The notes under the pieces: generated by a model
Told to the model about the DNA's origin: nothing
The model's database searches: none
What the model saw: the letters and a program-made list of their open reading frames with translations, nothing else
Shown here: positions 12,864 to 22,378 of the stretch, in pieces
How positions within the stretch are numbered: the first letter of the stretch is position 1
Layout of the letters: each line of letters opens with the position of its first letter
Made by a program: the position numbers and the translations under genes
IMG/VR virus record: IMGVR_UViG_3300028392_000012
Span: 1-38,446 of that record
Length of the DNA stretch: 38,446 nucleotides
Source: a virus
Strand: one strand, 5' to 3'

Positions 12864-12960
12864 TATGATCCTCATCTGTCTCAAAGTCGTTAAAAATAGC
12901 GTAACAGATAGCCGTCCCGAGTAATGTAAAAATCGCGCAAATAGCAATAAGGAACTGCAT
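12847..12960 (-). CDS. Tiny membrane protein in the lysis cassette (37 aa)
   Basis: The ATG at 12960 abuts the upstream TAA. The protein begins MQFLIAICAIFTLLGTAICY, one membrane span, followed by an acidic soluble tail (NDFETDEDHNDTDF). It may be a holin modulator or a spanin-like anchor, though it has no lipobox. Too short for automatic callers; support is position and composition. Confidence 0.55.
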   Translation of the reverse strand: MQFLIAICAIFTLLGTAICYAIFNDFETDEDHNDTDF

Positions 12961-13284
12961 TTATTCGTCAGTCTCTACCATGTGTTGCGTAAACTTGCCT
13001 TGCAGATTTGCTAGATCAGAACAAGCCTTATCTAATTTCACGTCCATTATTTTTTGATCAGATTTGATCGAGTTAATAGCCTCACGGATTCCCCCACCAT
13101 TGCCACCAAACTGCACATCAAGTTGCTTCTGCATGATCTCCAGTCTGTCGGTAACTCTGATTGTTGCAACATAAGACTCGGTTTGACGCTTGTCAATTCG
13201 TTTCCAAATAGCGTAAATTCCCAGCAAGGCAGCAGCCACAACGGAGCCGACCTGAGCAATCCCAGCAGCAGTATTCAGATCCAT
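12961..13284 (-). CDS. Membrane-anchored coiled-coil protein, lysis cassette (107 aa)
   Basis: Starts MDLNTAAGIAQVGSVVAAAL: one hydrophobic span (GSVVAAALLGIYAIW), then a long helical tail (VTDRLEIMQKQLDVQFGG, INSIKSDQKIMDVKLDKACS). This layout matches actinophage proteins placed beside holins. It may be a holin or a regulator of it. The start overlaps the fibre-like gene stop as TAATG at 13284. Confidence 0.6.
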   Translation of the reverse strand: MDLNTAAGIAQVGSVVAAALLGIYAIWKRIDKRQTESYVATIRVTDRLEIMQKQLDVQFGGNGGGIREAINSIKSDQKIMDVKLDKACSDLANLQGKFTQHMVETDE

Positions 13285-13826
13285 TATGACGACACCCAAA
13301 TCGCTGTTAATGATGCGGTGACTGCTGAACCGCTACCCAAAATAGAAGCAGGGTTAGCAGGTGTAGTGGCTGTACCGTTTGCGCGTCCAAAAAGTTCTAC
13401 ATAATCGCCCACGTTTAAATAGACAAAACCATTTGAAATGCTTGAGAAGTAAACGCTTGCCACGCTAGTAACACAGTTTGAACCATTTACGGCTGTTGTT
13501 CCATTCACATTAAGATAAGTTCCGCGAACAGTAGCGGCGGTGTTAGCCCAATACAATTCACCGCTTAACCAATACCAACCAGCGGTATTTATTGTAAGCC
13601 TAGTTGGCGAACCAACAACCCAATTATTGTCGCGGTTAATAGGTGAGGATGCAAACGTAACTGCTGCGGCTGTACCTATTGCAAACGATTGTGTAGTTAG
13701 AGTGGTGATCGCCTGAGCAACAGGCTTTCCTAGTATAAAGTTACCAACAGCCGTAATTGAACTGTTTAGATAAGCGGCAGTCTCAAGTTCTCCAGCAGTA
13801 AAAGTGCGAGGTTGAGGGACAATCAT
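13284..13826 (-). CDS. Tail fibre / receptor-binding-like protein (180 aa)
   Basis: The N-terminus (MIVPQPRTFTAGELETAAYL) is the typical anchoring stretch of actinophage minor tail or fibre proteins, followed by a strand-rich C1q/TNF-like jelly-roll pattern (INTAGWYWLSGELYW, GDYVELFGRANGTA, TASLTAIWVSS). It probably sits at the tail tip and contacts the cell surface. Lies directly after the large tip protein. Confidence 0.65.
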   Translation of the reverse strand: MIVPQPRTFTAGELETAAYLNSSITAVGNFILGKPVAQAITTLTTQSFAIGTAAAVTFASSPINRDNNWVVGSPTRLTINTAGWYWLSGELYWANTAATVRGTYLNVNGTTAVNGSNCVTSVASVYFSSISNGFVYLNVGDYVELFGRANGTATTPANPASILGSGSAVTASLTAIWVSS

Positions 13827-16800
13827 TTAATAACCTAACCTTGTTGTTCCGCTGATGGGAGCCGACACGTTAAAACCTTCATACACAGCCCCACCTTTAA
13901 CGTAAGTTCCAGTAAAACCAGTATTGCTAACGTAATAAACTTTATCATAAGCATTGTGATTACTGACTCCCAAAACTGTACCGTCAACAGCCATGCCTCG
14001 TTTAGTCACGCTCCACGATCCAGTTGCGCCACCTGTCACGATCATAAACTCATTACCAATCAAAATGACTGTTCCAGATGCAGGTGGAGTGCCCGTAATA
14101 TTTAATGTATTTTGAGTGGCGGTTGCCGACGCATTTAAGGATAGTCCAGAGTCTGTTACCTTAAATCCAGTTAAAGACAGATAGCCCGAAGTGTTAGGAA
14201 CAGGAAGCGAGATTACGGCAAAGTTTTCGACAGCCCCATTTGACCCTACAAAACTAAGTATCTGCCCAATGTAAAGATCCGCAATAGACGGATTAAAATT
14301 ATCGGGACTTATTGACAGCAGCCCGTTCACCACATACGGGGTAGCGGAAGTTGTATTTGTAGGGACGGATGCGGTGGTGGTCGCCCATTGTCCGATTGTA
14401 GAAACTGAATCATAGATCGTATTCGGTGGAGTCGTGTAATTAAGATTTGCTAAGGGAACGTCTGGATACCAATCAGTAACAACGGTTCCGTTAACACTTG
14501 ATACAGCAGAGTTCATTGGATAAATAAACGATCCAGCAGCGTGAGGCGCAGAGATAGTTCCTAATTGTGCGCGAGCCGTAATGTTAACGCTGTTTGTGGA
14601 CGCTGCCGTTCCCGTTACAATTTCCCCGTCAATCCAGTAATAGCCAGAGGTCGACGAAACTGTAGTATTTGTGGTTGCCGTAGCACCCGTTGCGCTAGGG
14701 CTGAGGAGACTAACAAGCGCGTTTGTGGACTGCTTTCCGTTAATGATCCGAGGGACTTGATAGGCGTTAACGGAACACGAAGTAGATGTTTCAGAATAAC
14801 TGCTGGGATCAGTCACACATCTTAAATAAGTAACCCCGTCATTAGTGTATTGGAATACTAGCGATACTCCATTGTTAAGTAGATACCTATTAACCTGACT
14901 AACGTCACTCGCCGATTTAGCAAAGGTAAACCCTGCTGCGTTTATTGCGTTTGTTGTATGGCGGAATGCTGCCGCGTTCCAATAGGTAGTGACTGCTGGA
15001 GTGATTGTTAAAACAGTATTCCAGTCTCCAGACTGTGCGTCAAAATTGTGTTCTACTTTTTCTACAAAGCAGTTAATAGAGATTTGTGTTGCGACAGGAT
15101 TAAGCGGTTTTAATCTGACTGTGATCAAGGTGTCGATCTCTATTCCAAGAGCCGTTGCCCAAATAGCCGTGTTGCTGCTCGGAGTCAGCGTGATTTGGAT
15201 AGGGCGCGGATGAGGATCTTTCGATCGAGACAGCAACCAGTAACCAGAGTCTCGAGCCTCGGAGTCGCTAGTGTTGTAAATGGTTCGATTAAAGGTGCGC
15301 CTAAAATACTTTTTGATGCTATTAAAATCCCTGAGCACAAAAGTGGATCCGCCATTTCGCGCGATCTCCACTTCATTGTAAACAAATTGTGGGTCATAGT
15401 CGATCGCTAATCCTGCAGCGTTGTAAGGGATTTCGCCCGCTCCGACGTTATCGCCAAATACTAACGATGGGCTAAAGTTTTGTTGACGATCTAATCTGTC
15501 TTGAACAACAATGTACCCGCTGGAATCCACATACCATGATCCACCTTCGGTGTCCGAAACGCTCTGAATGTAATCGGCAACACTCTGCCCGCTAGGGTTA
15601 ATTGCTTGCATCTGGGACTGCCCATTGTCAAGAATGAAAGGGGTAAACACAAAGTTTGTAATGTTAAACAAAATGTTTTTGATTCGAGTACCTGTGGACT
15701 CGGCTGTGGTGCTAGAGGTTATCTGCCCATACTTTCCTAAATTAAATAGGCTTGCTGTAGGGGAAGCAGCATTTTGGAATACTGCAAGATGCCCTAGCCC
15801 CTGAGTTGCAAAGTTGCTTGCAGCCCCGATGATCATCTGACTAGGATTAAGAAACAGCGGGCTGACTGTTGTAACACTTAAATTGGTAGTTGATCCTGCG
15901 CCTCTTGTTGACGAAACGGAAGCCGCCTGCACCTGACCAGCAGTATCAAACGACATGCTAATAAAGTTCCATGCTCCATAGTCGTATGTGCCTGTTGCTA
16001 CATTTGTGGCGTTTCCATTCTTAACCCAATCAAGGCTAAGGATCCCGCCCGTTCCAATGCGCCAAGATAACCAGTTAGTATTTGATCTGTCCCCGAAAGC
16101 GAACAAAGTTGAATTAGGGATGTCTGTAGGATTGTCACTTAAATAAACCCAGAATGAAACATTTACATTGTAATTAAGTGCTAAGTCGGTCACGTTTTTA
16201 ACGCCAAGATAAGTCCCATAAGGTGCATTTCCTGCATTAAATAATCCCACATTGTAAAAAGTAGCGACTGAGGTTCCGCCCATACCAATCAGATCCGTTG
16301 TGTTAGTCGATCCACCAAAAAAAGGATTAAGCCCAAAGTTTCCAAAGGTAGTCGGGATTAAAGGATTTTGAGAATAAGAAGTTCTATTGCTTGCCGATGT
16401 AGCCGTCGAAGGCTCCGACATTGGATAATAGTAATAGCAGGCTGCTGATCCGTAGACGGTCGCCTGAGAATTACAAAAAGATTCGTAAAGGCTTTCCATT
16501 GAGATCTGACTCAGGGACGCAAACACATCCGTAGCAACAAGGTTTGCCTCTCCCCTATTTGGGGCTTGATACGTTGATGGGTAGCGTTCGACATGCCCCG
16601 TCCACAATGGGTACAGAGTAGGACCCGTCTGGACTACCGTTGCGGATGCAGTCGATCCAAACTCAATCATCACGTCGTCGATGTAAGTAAAGTCGTTTAC
16701 GATGTTTGTCGTATTCTGCATCTCCATAGAGATCGTTATGAGATTTGTGTTAGGAGTCAGGGTTAAAGTATTACGCAGCCATGAGGATGTGTTCCCTTTT

Positions 16801-17600
16801 GCAGACGAAACGATAGGAGAGTTTACAGGGCTGCGCCAGTCAATAAGCGGAGAATCGTAAACTTTGCAAACGTGAGTGGCTGTGGCTGCTCCAGTATTTT
16901 TGTAATAGTAACTAATTGTAATTTGTTTACCTGCCACCACAGGAACCTGCAGCGCAGCATTACTTTGAGTGTAAACATTGTAACCAAATTGCAAAGATGA
17001 AGTTCCTGAATACGACTGTGAGGTAACAATCGAAGCGGAACTGTAGGGAGTCCGACTCGCGCAATACCAGTTATAGGGAGCCGTCCCTTCAAACGTGCTA
17101 TCTTTTGCACCGACTCTGATCCGATAAGCATTGTAATCTGCGATAGATGCGGTATTAAACGGTTGCAATGTGTTAACGGAGTTTGTGTCATTTAAGATAT
17201 TCCCTGACACTACGTTCGTAGAGTCGGTGCGATTTGCTAAAGTTGTATACGCAGCCATGATCTGAATAGGGCGATAAGGCTCGACGTTTCCGTAGAGTGG
17301 ACTTGCAGTATTGTTTGGATCAAATAGCCCGTCTGAATTGTCTACTTGAAATGACGCTTCGCCAGCCTCGAGCCGTCCGAGTTCATACGTTCGCCCGCGA
17401 GAGCAGTTAAATGAGTATGTTCGTCCGCTGAGGGAGTATCCAAAAGAGGAAGGGGTATTCGCATAATTAAAGTTAGTCGAAAAGCCAAAAGGGTTAAATG
17501 GCAAAACAGCGCCAGCCTTGATCTTTGACAGCAGGTTCCAATAGTCGTTTGGTTTAACCTGATGCTCTAAGACGACACCCACATACGGCAAATCGCGCAT
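13827..17600 (-). CDS. Large minor tail protein / tail tip (1257 aa)
   Basis: It is the longest gene. The N-terminal segment (YELGRLEAGEASFQVDNSDG, VEPYRPIQI) resembles distal-tail proteins. The middle has a laminin-G/concanavalin-like sandwich (VSFWVYLSDNPTDIPNSTLF, YDYGAWNFISMSFDT). A baseplate-hub-like segment follows (VADYIQSVSDTEGGSWYVDS). C-terminally, a repeated beta module (ILIGNEFMIVTGGATGSWSV) recalls the insert in the connector protein at 22914-23816. The carbohydrate-binding-type sandwich suggests host surface adhesion. Position after the tape measure fits a tail tip fused to an adhesin. Confidence 0.75.
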   Translation of the reverse strand: MRDLPYVGVVLEHQVKPNDYWNLLSKIKAGAVLPFNPFGFSTNFNYANTPSSFGYSLSGRTYSFNCSRGRTYELGRLEAGEASFQVDNSDGLFDPNNTASPLYGNVEPYRPIQIMAAYTTLANRTDSTNVVSGNILNDTNSVNTLQPFNTASIADYNAYRIRVGAKDSTFEGTAPYNWYCASRTPYSSASIVTSQSYSGTSSLQFGYNVYTQSNAALQVPVVAGKQITISYYYKNTGAATATHVCKVYDSPLIDWRSPVNSPIVSSAKGNTSSWLRNTLTLTPNTNLITISMEMQNTTNIVNDFTYIDDVMIEFGSTASATVVQTGPTLYPLWTGHVERYPSTYQAPNRGEANLVATDVFASLSQISMESLYESFCNSQATVYGSAACYYYYPMSEPSTATSASNRTSYSQNPLIPTTFGNFGLNPFFGGSTNTTDLIGMGGTSVATFYNVGLFNAGNAPYGTYLGVKNVTDLALNYNVNVSFWVYLSDNPTDIPNSTLFAFGDRSNTNWLSWRIGTGGILSLDWVKNGNATNVATGTYDYGAWNFISMSFDTAGQVQAASVSSTRGAGSTTNLSVTTVSPLFLNPSQMIIGAASNFATQGLGHLAVFQNAASPTASLFNLGKYGQITSSTTAESTGTRIKNILFNITNFVFTPFILDNGQSQMQAINPSGQSVADYIQSVSDTEGGSWYVDSSGYIVVQDRLDRQQNFSPSLVFGDNVGAGEIPYNAAGLAIDYDPQFVYNEVEIARNGGSTFVLRDFNSIKKYFRRTFNRTIYNTSDSEARDSGYWLLSRSKDPHPRPIQITLTPSSNTAIWATALGIEIDTLITVRLKPLNPVATQISINCFVEKVEHNFDAQSGDWNTVLTITPAVTTYWNAAAFRHTTNAINAAGFTFAKSASDVSQVNRYLLNNGVSLVFQYTNDGVTYLRCVTDPSSYSETSTSCSVNAYQVPRIINGKQSTNALVSLLSPSATGATATTNTTVSSTSGYYWIDGEIVTGTAASTNSVNITARAQLGTISAPHAAGSFIYPMNSAVSSVNGTVVTDWYPDVPLANLNYTTPPNTIYDSVSTIGQWATTTASVPTNTTSATPYVVNGLLSISPDNFNPSIADLYIGQILSFVGSNGAVENFAVISLPVPNTSGYLSLTGFKVTDSGLSLNASATATQNTLNITGTPPASGTVILIGNEFMIVTGGATGSWSVTKRGMAVDGTVLGVSNHNAYDKVYYVSNTGFTGTYVKGGAVYEGFNVSAPISGTTRLGY

Positions 17601-19885
17601 TACAAAAACGCTCCCTTAGGAATCGTCAGATTGTTGGCTACGTTACGGCGATTATGTTTAAGCGACTGATGCTGTACCGATTTGTGGATTTGCTTTCCGT
17701 CAAGATGCACATTGACCGTTACTTCAAGAGCCTTTTCTTTTGATTCAGCAGCAGCCACTTTCCCCTTTGCTTTTGCAATGTTTCCTGTAAGTCCTGCTGA
17801 TTTGGCTCCTACATCTCCAATACTGCTAGAGATGGTTTCGACCTCATGCTGTAAAGAGTTTAATGATCCAATGTTGCTGGCAAGGATTTCGCGAGCCATA
17901 GGCAAAGCGTCGGGTCCTGCAGCGATCACCTGCTGCAACATGGTGTTATTTAATCCTTTTCGAGCCAAAGCCTTAACGACTTTAGCGAACTCTTTTAATC
18001 GGTAAACCATTAGTTTAAGACCTACAGCGGGACTTGTTCCAGCAGGAGTGTTCATAATGTCAGGCTGATACGACGAGGAAATCCCAGATTTGTAACTTCC
18101 AAAATCGGATCTGGCTTGGATCAAAGCATCCTTAGCATCTTTTACCTGTTGCTTGGCTGCGTCTAACAAAGCCTTTTTTCTATCGGCACTACTGGTTCCG
18201 CCACCTGATCCGCTACCTGCTCCGCTGCCCGATCCACTACCTGCACTAATTACTGCTGCTGCTGAATCACCTGTCGATCCACCGCGCTCCCCAGTCCTGT
18301 AATTGTTGTAACCTTGATTTGCTATTGCAGCAGCCTTGTAGGTGTCAGAGATGTCTTGTGCAAGAGCCCTTGCTGCAGCACTAGGCACAGCCTTAGTTCG
18401 GTTAATTCCATTTGCTAAACCTTGATTAAAATTGTCTCCATGTTCAGCCATTACCTTAGATGGGCTGCTGATCCCGAGAACATTCTTAAAGGTTTTAACA
18501 ACAGTATCTGCCACGCTTTTAACCGCGCCAGTTACAGCCCCAATCGCGCTCCTGATACCTCTGACTAAACCGTTAATAATGTCTTTGCCCCATTGGAAAG
18601 CCTTAGTGCCCAGATCCTTGATTTGCTTAAAATGGCTAATTATGAAATAGATTGCCAGCCCGATAGGACCCGTCATAAACGCGAGGATCAGTTTCCAATG
18701 TGTCTTAAAGAAATCAAGGACATCTAATGCAATCTTTTTAACTGCGGTGAAAGCAACGTGAATAACTTGCCTAAACTTTTCGCTGTGTTTATAAGCGTAG
18801 ATGAGCCCCACCACCAAAGCAGCAACGGCAGCAATAATAAGTCCGATCGGATTAGCCATCATTACAGCGTTTAATACTTCCCACGATGTTGCCAAGACTC
18901 CGTTTGCTGCAGCATCTGAGTAAGTCCAAAATGCGTAGGCTTGCATAGCAGCCCTGTATGCAAATTGAACAGCATTTGCTACCTTCATTACTCCAATAAA
19001 AGTACCGATTATTAAGACTAAAGGTTTAAGAGCAGCCTGATTGCGTATTGCCCATCCAGCAACATCGGCAAGCCCTCTGGCTACAGCCCCCAAGAAATCG
19101 GCTGCTGGTTTTAATTTAGCAATCCACCCGCTCCAAACAGGCAGGTTTTGGTTTATGTACGTCACCATTTTGAGGAGATACGGCAATAATTTAACGCCGA
19201 TCTTTTCCGCTACGTTTGTGACCTGCGCTCCAAGCGCGTGCATTTGACCACCAAATGTCTTTGCATAGGCAGCAGACTGACCAGATAATCGCTCTTGCAG
19301 TCTGTAGAGCCCGTTAGCAGCCCTGAGAGAAGGATCTTTAATACTCTTATCTAGAGTGATGCCGAGTTCTTTAAGTGCCCGAGCAGCCCCCTGTGTGCCT
19401 CTGGCAATCAGTCGTGCAGAGTCCGAAAGGCTAATGTGCCTAAATCGTGCGTAATCAGCAGCCAGCCCAAGTAGTTTCATGGATCGGGCAGGATTTTGGG
19501 TAGCCAATTCTAACTTTCCAAAAGCGTCAGTCACATCGGTGGACGAAAAACCTAATTGAGCGTACTTAGACGACAATCCCTCAACGGCAGACATGATCTC
19601 TTCGACAGGTGCTTTTTGAGCCTCGAGAGCCGTCCGTAATCTAACCTGAGCATCCTCAAGTTTCATGCCTTCATGAACGGCTATTGCTGCACCTGCAGCC
19701 AGAGCAGCGGCTCCCAAAAGTACGCCTTTACTTAAAGCAGCAGCAAACCCTTGCCCAGCCCTACCGCCTTCGGCTTCGAGAGATCTAAGTTCGCCCTTAG
19801 CCTCAGCCATCTTTGCAGAAAACTCGCCAATGCTGGCGCGGAGTTCCATAATGACAGGTGGTAAAAACTCACCCATACCAGCCAT
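17600..19885 (-). CDS. Tape measure protein
   Basis: 761 residues. The N-terminal third is helical with a hydrophobic span (LLGAAALAAGAAIAV), and a second membrane-like segment lies in the middle (ANPIGLIIAAVAALVVGLIY). A KVMAEHGDNFNQGLANGI motif, typical of tape measures, precedes a glycine/serine linker and a helical tail. It sets tail length and is placed directly after the frameshifted chaperone gene, as expected. By the usual rule of about 1.5 angstrom per residue, a tail of roughly 110 nm is implied. Confidence 0.9.
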   Translation of the reverse strand: MAGMGEFLPPVIMELRASIGEFSAKMAEAKGELRSLEAEGGRAGQGFAAALSKGVLLGAAALAAGAAIAVHEGMKLEDAQVRLRTALEAQKAPVEEIMSAVEGLSSKYAQLGFSSTDVTDAFGKLELATQNPARSMKLLGLAADYARFRHISLSDSARLIARGTQGAARALKELGITLDKSIKDPSLRAANGLYRLQERLSGQSAAYAKTFGGQMHALGAQVTNVAEKIGVKLLPYLLKMVTYINQNLPVWSGWIAKLKPAADFLGAVARGLADVAGWAIRNQAALKPLVLIIGTFIGVMKVANAVQFAYRAAMQAYAFWTYSDAAANGVLATSWEVLNAVMMANPIGLIIAAVAALVVGLIYAYKHSEKFRQVIHVAFTAVKKIALDVLDFFKTHWKLILAFMTGPIGLAIYFIISHFKQIKDLGTKAFQWGKDIINGLVRGIRSAIGAVTGAVKSVADTVVKTFKNVLGISSPSKVMAEHGDNFNQGLANGINRTKAVPSAAARALAQDISDTYKAAAIANQGYNNYRTGERGGSTGDSAAAVISAGSGSGSGAGSGSGGGTSSADRKKALLDAAKQQVKDAKDALIQARSDFGSYKSGISSSYQPDIMNTPAGTSPAVGLKLMVYRLKEFAKVVKALARKGLNNTMLQQVIAAGPDALPMAREILASNIGSLNSLQHEVETISSSIGDVGAKSAGLTGNIAKAKGKVAAAESKEKALEVTVNVHLDGKQIHKSVQHQSLKHNRRNVANNLTIPKGAFL

Positions 19886-19896
19886 CTAGTGACCAC

Positions 19897-20094
19897 CTAT
19901 TCTGACGCTTGCGACTCGGCTTTAACTTCCTTGACCGCACTACCTATTTGTAACATCCAGTCTACCCAAACTGCAGGCTGTTCATCTATCTGTTCTTTAG
20001 TCCAGCCAAAATCAGAAGCAAGCAGCCAGTCCCTGTAATACGGGGTTAAAGGAAACCGCTCGTCATAACTACCGCCCTTTAAGATCCATTTAAG
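19897..20094 (-). CDS. Tail assembly chaperone, -1 frameshift extension (GT-type C-terminal part)
   Basis: In the -1 frame after the slippery site, an open frame gives KGGSYDERFPLTPYYRDW, then LLASDFGWTKEQIDEQPAVW and a charged end, stopping at 19899-19897. This is the well-known second domain of actinophage tail assembly chaperones. No usable start codon exists near its beginning, so translation must enter by frameshift from the upstream frame. It ends 11 bases before the tape measure start, as in other siphoviruses. Confidence 0.8.
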   Translation of the reverse strand, partial: LKWILKGGSYDERFPLTPYYRDWLLASDFGWTKEQIDEQPAVWVDWMLQIGSAVKEVKAESQASE

Positions 20095-20456
20095 TCGACC
20101 GAGTTCTCTATAATTGCTTTTGGGTCGTCAGTCACGTCAAAACTTGGAAGTAGTTGTTCCAGCATCGGAGAGACGATCGCCTGAATATCCTGCACAGTTT
20201 GGAATGGCAGGTCGATCAGATTATCCGTTGTCACGTCTGCGCCAAACGACCACGATTCGATTAAAGCAATGGCAAGTAGATCCGCATACTCGTTAATTGC
20301 GTCTAATGACTTAACGTCAAAATCATCCTCAGATACTCCACCTGCTTGTGCAAGTTCAGCGATCTTAGAGATCAGAGGACGACGCTGGCGTTCACTCACT
20401 CGTTTAGGATCGCGTAACTGTACCCAGCCCTCGAATACTGCAATTTGCTCTGACAT
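20079..20456 (-). CDS. Tail assembly chaperone (G-type N-terminal product)
   Basis: 125 residues with an acidic helical C-terminal half (VQDIQAIVSPMLEQLLPSFD), between the major tail protein and tape measure. This is the zero-frame product of the chaperone pair that coats the tape measure during tail assembly. Its stop at 20081-20079 lies 7 bases beyond the candidate slippery heptamer. The start has a good upstream site. Confidence 0.85.
   Translation of the reverse strand: MSEQIAVFEGWVQLRDPKRVSERQRRPLISKIAELAQAGGVSEDDFDVKSLDAINEYADLLAIALIESWSFGADVTTDNLIDLPFQTVQDIQAIVSPMLEQLLPSFDVTDDPKAIIENSVDLNGS
20088..20094 (-). other. Programmed -1 frameshift site (CTTAAAT)
   Basis: The zero-frame codons TTA AAT re-pair as CTT AAA after slipping back by one, linking the chaperone's two frames. 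It departs from the ideal X-XXY-YYZ form at the first base. The same CTTAAA core recurs 9 bases downstream. The frame relation is certain from the sequence; the exact slip position is inference. Confidence 0.65.
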
Positions 20457-20477
20457 GGTTTGCCTTCCTTATCTTTG

Positions 20478-21710
20478 TTAGTAGGTGTATGTGGATGCAG
20501 GCTTTGCATTCTTGACAGTTAGTTTGATCGGAGAATATCCACCGCTCGCACCTGCGTCAGTCGTGTTTGCAATCGCCTTAAACTCGGTGACGACCTCGAC
20601 GTAATCTTTACCGCGTTCGATCTTAGCAACTGTAAACGCACACTTAGTCATAGTCGCCTGCACCTGAGTTGCGCCACCGCCATTAGAAGTCTGTGACCAG
20701 TTGATCACAAGAGACGGCTGGCTGTTGTTTAAGTAATTTAGCAACAGACTGTCGTCCTCAACAACCCACGTTAGCGAACCATCAACGGTGACTGCTCCCT
20801 GAAAGATCTGGTATGGATCTTGATTGCCGTCAACGGTGAAAATTGGGGTCGCTGGACGCTTGATTGAGATGTTGCCCTCTTGTAGTGCTGAGGACAGCGT
20901 TCCTGCAAGCGTCGTTGTACCAACCCACACAGGGATTGGCTGTGTGTTTGTAAAGGACGAGGTGGGGTTAGTTACGACCGCAGACACAAAGCCTGTTCCT
21001 TTAGCCGAGTATTCCAGCAATCCGTCAGCATTAAACTTTAGATCTAGTTCATGGAACTGAGTTCCAGCGTACTGACGTGAAGTTGCAGAGCCAACGATTC
21101 CGTAATAATCAGTCAGCGTGTATGAGGTCGCCTGACCGTTTACATTATTCTTAGTCGATACAGCATGAATGTACGGTCCTGCACCTGTCGTTGTTACGTC
21201 GCCAAGTGTTCCCGCGATCATGTAACCGACAGTATCTGGGAACACATCTCCAGTTAACTCAAACTCTGAAAAACGATTTCCCTGAATCTCGCCGTAATTC
21301 TCGACCATAGATCCACGCCAGTTAGTGTCCTCTAGGTACTTAATGTTATCGAACGGAGTCAGAGACTTGATTGGAATAAAATCTGCTGGGGTTCCGTTTG
21401 CACCTGTCGTCGATCCGCCAGCCTTGTAGACAACAGCGTTTGTGTAGGTAGGTGTTCCACCTGTGGCTGTGTTTGCAACTACAAAAGTAGTTGATGTGGC
21501 TGAGGTGATTACAAACGTGCCATTGTATGAACCTGACGACGGCGTTCCACCAATACCCGCAATAACGACTGTCTGCCCTGTTACAAAATTGTTTGCAGCG
21601 GTATACGTCGCTGATCCACCACTAGGGGTTGACGCTGCAAATACTGTGATAGGGGTGCTTGTGGTTTCCTTAGCAATGCCAAGATAAGACCGATAACGTG
21701 GTAACGCCAT
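20478..21710 (-). CDS. Major tail protein with an N-terminal inserted beta domain
   Basis: 410 residues. The core (WRGSMVENYGEIQGNRFSEF, VTVDGSLTWVVEDDSLLLNY, RGKDYVEVVTEFKAI) matches tube-forming tail proteins. Residues about 28-97 hold a separate beta module (TGQTVVIAGIGGTPSSGSYN, FVITSATSTTFVVAN) that probably decorates the tail outer surface. Its place right before the chaperone gene agrees with this role. Confidence 0.8.
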   Translation of the reverse strand: MALPRYRSYLGIAKETTSTPITVFAASTPSGGSATYTAANNFVTGQTVVIAGIGGTPSSGSYNGTFVITSATSTTFVVANTATGGTPTYTNAVVYKAGGSTTGANGTPADFIPIKSLTPFDNIKYLEDTNWRGSMVENYGEIQGNRFSEFELTGDVFPDTVGYMIAGTLGDVTTTGAGPYIHAVSTKNNVNGQATSYTLTDYYGIVGSATSRQYAGTQFHELDLKFNADGLLEYSAKGTGFVSAVVTNPTSSFTNTQPIPVWVGTTTLAGTLSSALQEGNISIKRPATPIFTVDGNQDPYQIFQGAVTVDGSLTWVVEDDSLLLNYLNNSQPSLVINWSQTSNGGGATQVQATMTKCAFTVAKIERGKDYVEVVTEFKAIANTTDAGASGGYSPIKLTVKNAKPASTYTY

Positions 21711-21713
21711 GCG

Positions 21714-21932
21714 TTATGCTCCTTGTTCTGGGGCAACCTCAGTTGCGGGTTGTGGATCTACTGCTACTGAATCCGATGATACAGCAGATTTGGTTTTGCC
21801 ATTTGACGGAACAAGTACGAGTCCAGCGATGTCTGCCTCGAAGTTTAATTTGACTGTTGCATCTGGCGCGATTGTCAAACCTAAATCTGGGTAGACTCGC
21901 TCCTCTGGGTTAATCGACTTATAGGTTGGCAT
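21714..21932 (-). CDS. Small virion-module hypothetical protein (72 aa)
   Basis: Starts MPTYKSINPEERVYPDLGLT, then a beta-like stretch and a disordered acidic tail (SSDSVAVDPQPATEVAPEQG). Similar short proteins between the gp10-like and major tail genes are common in actinophages. Role unknown; possibly structural. Confidence 0.6.
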   Translation of the reverse strand: MPTYKSINPEERVYPDLGLTIAPDATVKLNFEADIAGLVLVPSNGKTKSAVSSDSVAVDPQPATEVAPEQGA

Positions 21933-21941
21933 TAAATCTCC

Positions 21942-22373
21942 TTATGCGAGGGCTGCCCGAATAGAGTCTGTGTAAATCTGTTTCAGTTTACCAGACGACA
22001 TGAGTTTTTGTTTTGCTGGAGCCACGAATGGATAGTTAACTCCGCCCCAATCGTCTCGTCCCATTTCGAGCGCACGACCATAAATAGCAGTAGGACCCGC
22101 AACAGCATAGTAGTCCCCGAAACCCATCTGTTTAACTTCAAACCGTACGCTGCGCCTTAAATTGCCCGTGACGTTAGTTGGCGGAGATCCAGCGGAAGAG
22201 GGGGTTGGAGTACCCATCGGGTGATGCCCTTTAATCTCTGATTTGATCGCTCGAGTTGCTTCTGTTGCCATCGCCGTGATTGCTTGGCGAACAGCCAGAT
22301 CGACTTTAATTGGCATTTCGTCAAACTTCTTTTGTACGGCTGCACCGCCGATAAAATAAAAGTCTACTGCCAT
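21942..22373 (-). CDS. HK97 gp10-like tail completion protein (143 aa)
   Basis: The helical N-terminal part (MATEATRAIKSEIKGHHPMG), the GNLRRSVRFEVKQMG stretch, a YYAVAGPTAIYGRALE segment and the end YPFVAPAKQKLM are the HK97-gp10 pattern. It helps join tail and head or complete the tail end. It starts just after a hairpin that holds its ribosome-binding site. Confidence 0.75.
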   Translation of the reverse strand: MAVDFYFIGGAAVQKKFDEMPIKVDLAVRQAITAMATEATRAIKSEIKGHHPMGTPTPSSAGSPPTNVTGNLRRSVRFEVKQMGFGDYYAVAGPTAIYGRALEMGRDDWGGVNYPFVAPAKQKLMSSGKLKQIYTDSIRAALA

Positions 22374-22378
22374 AGTGA

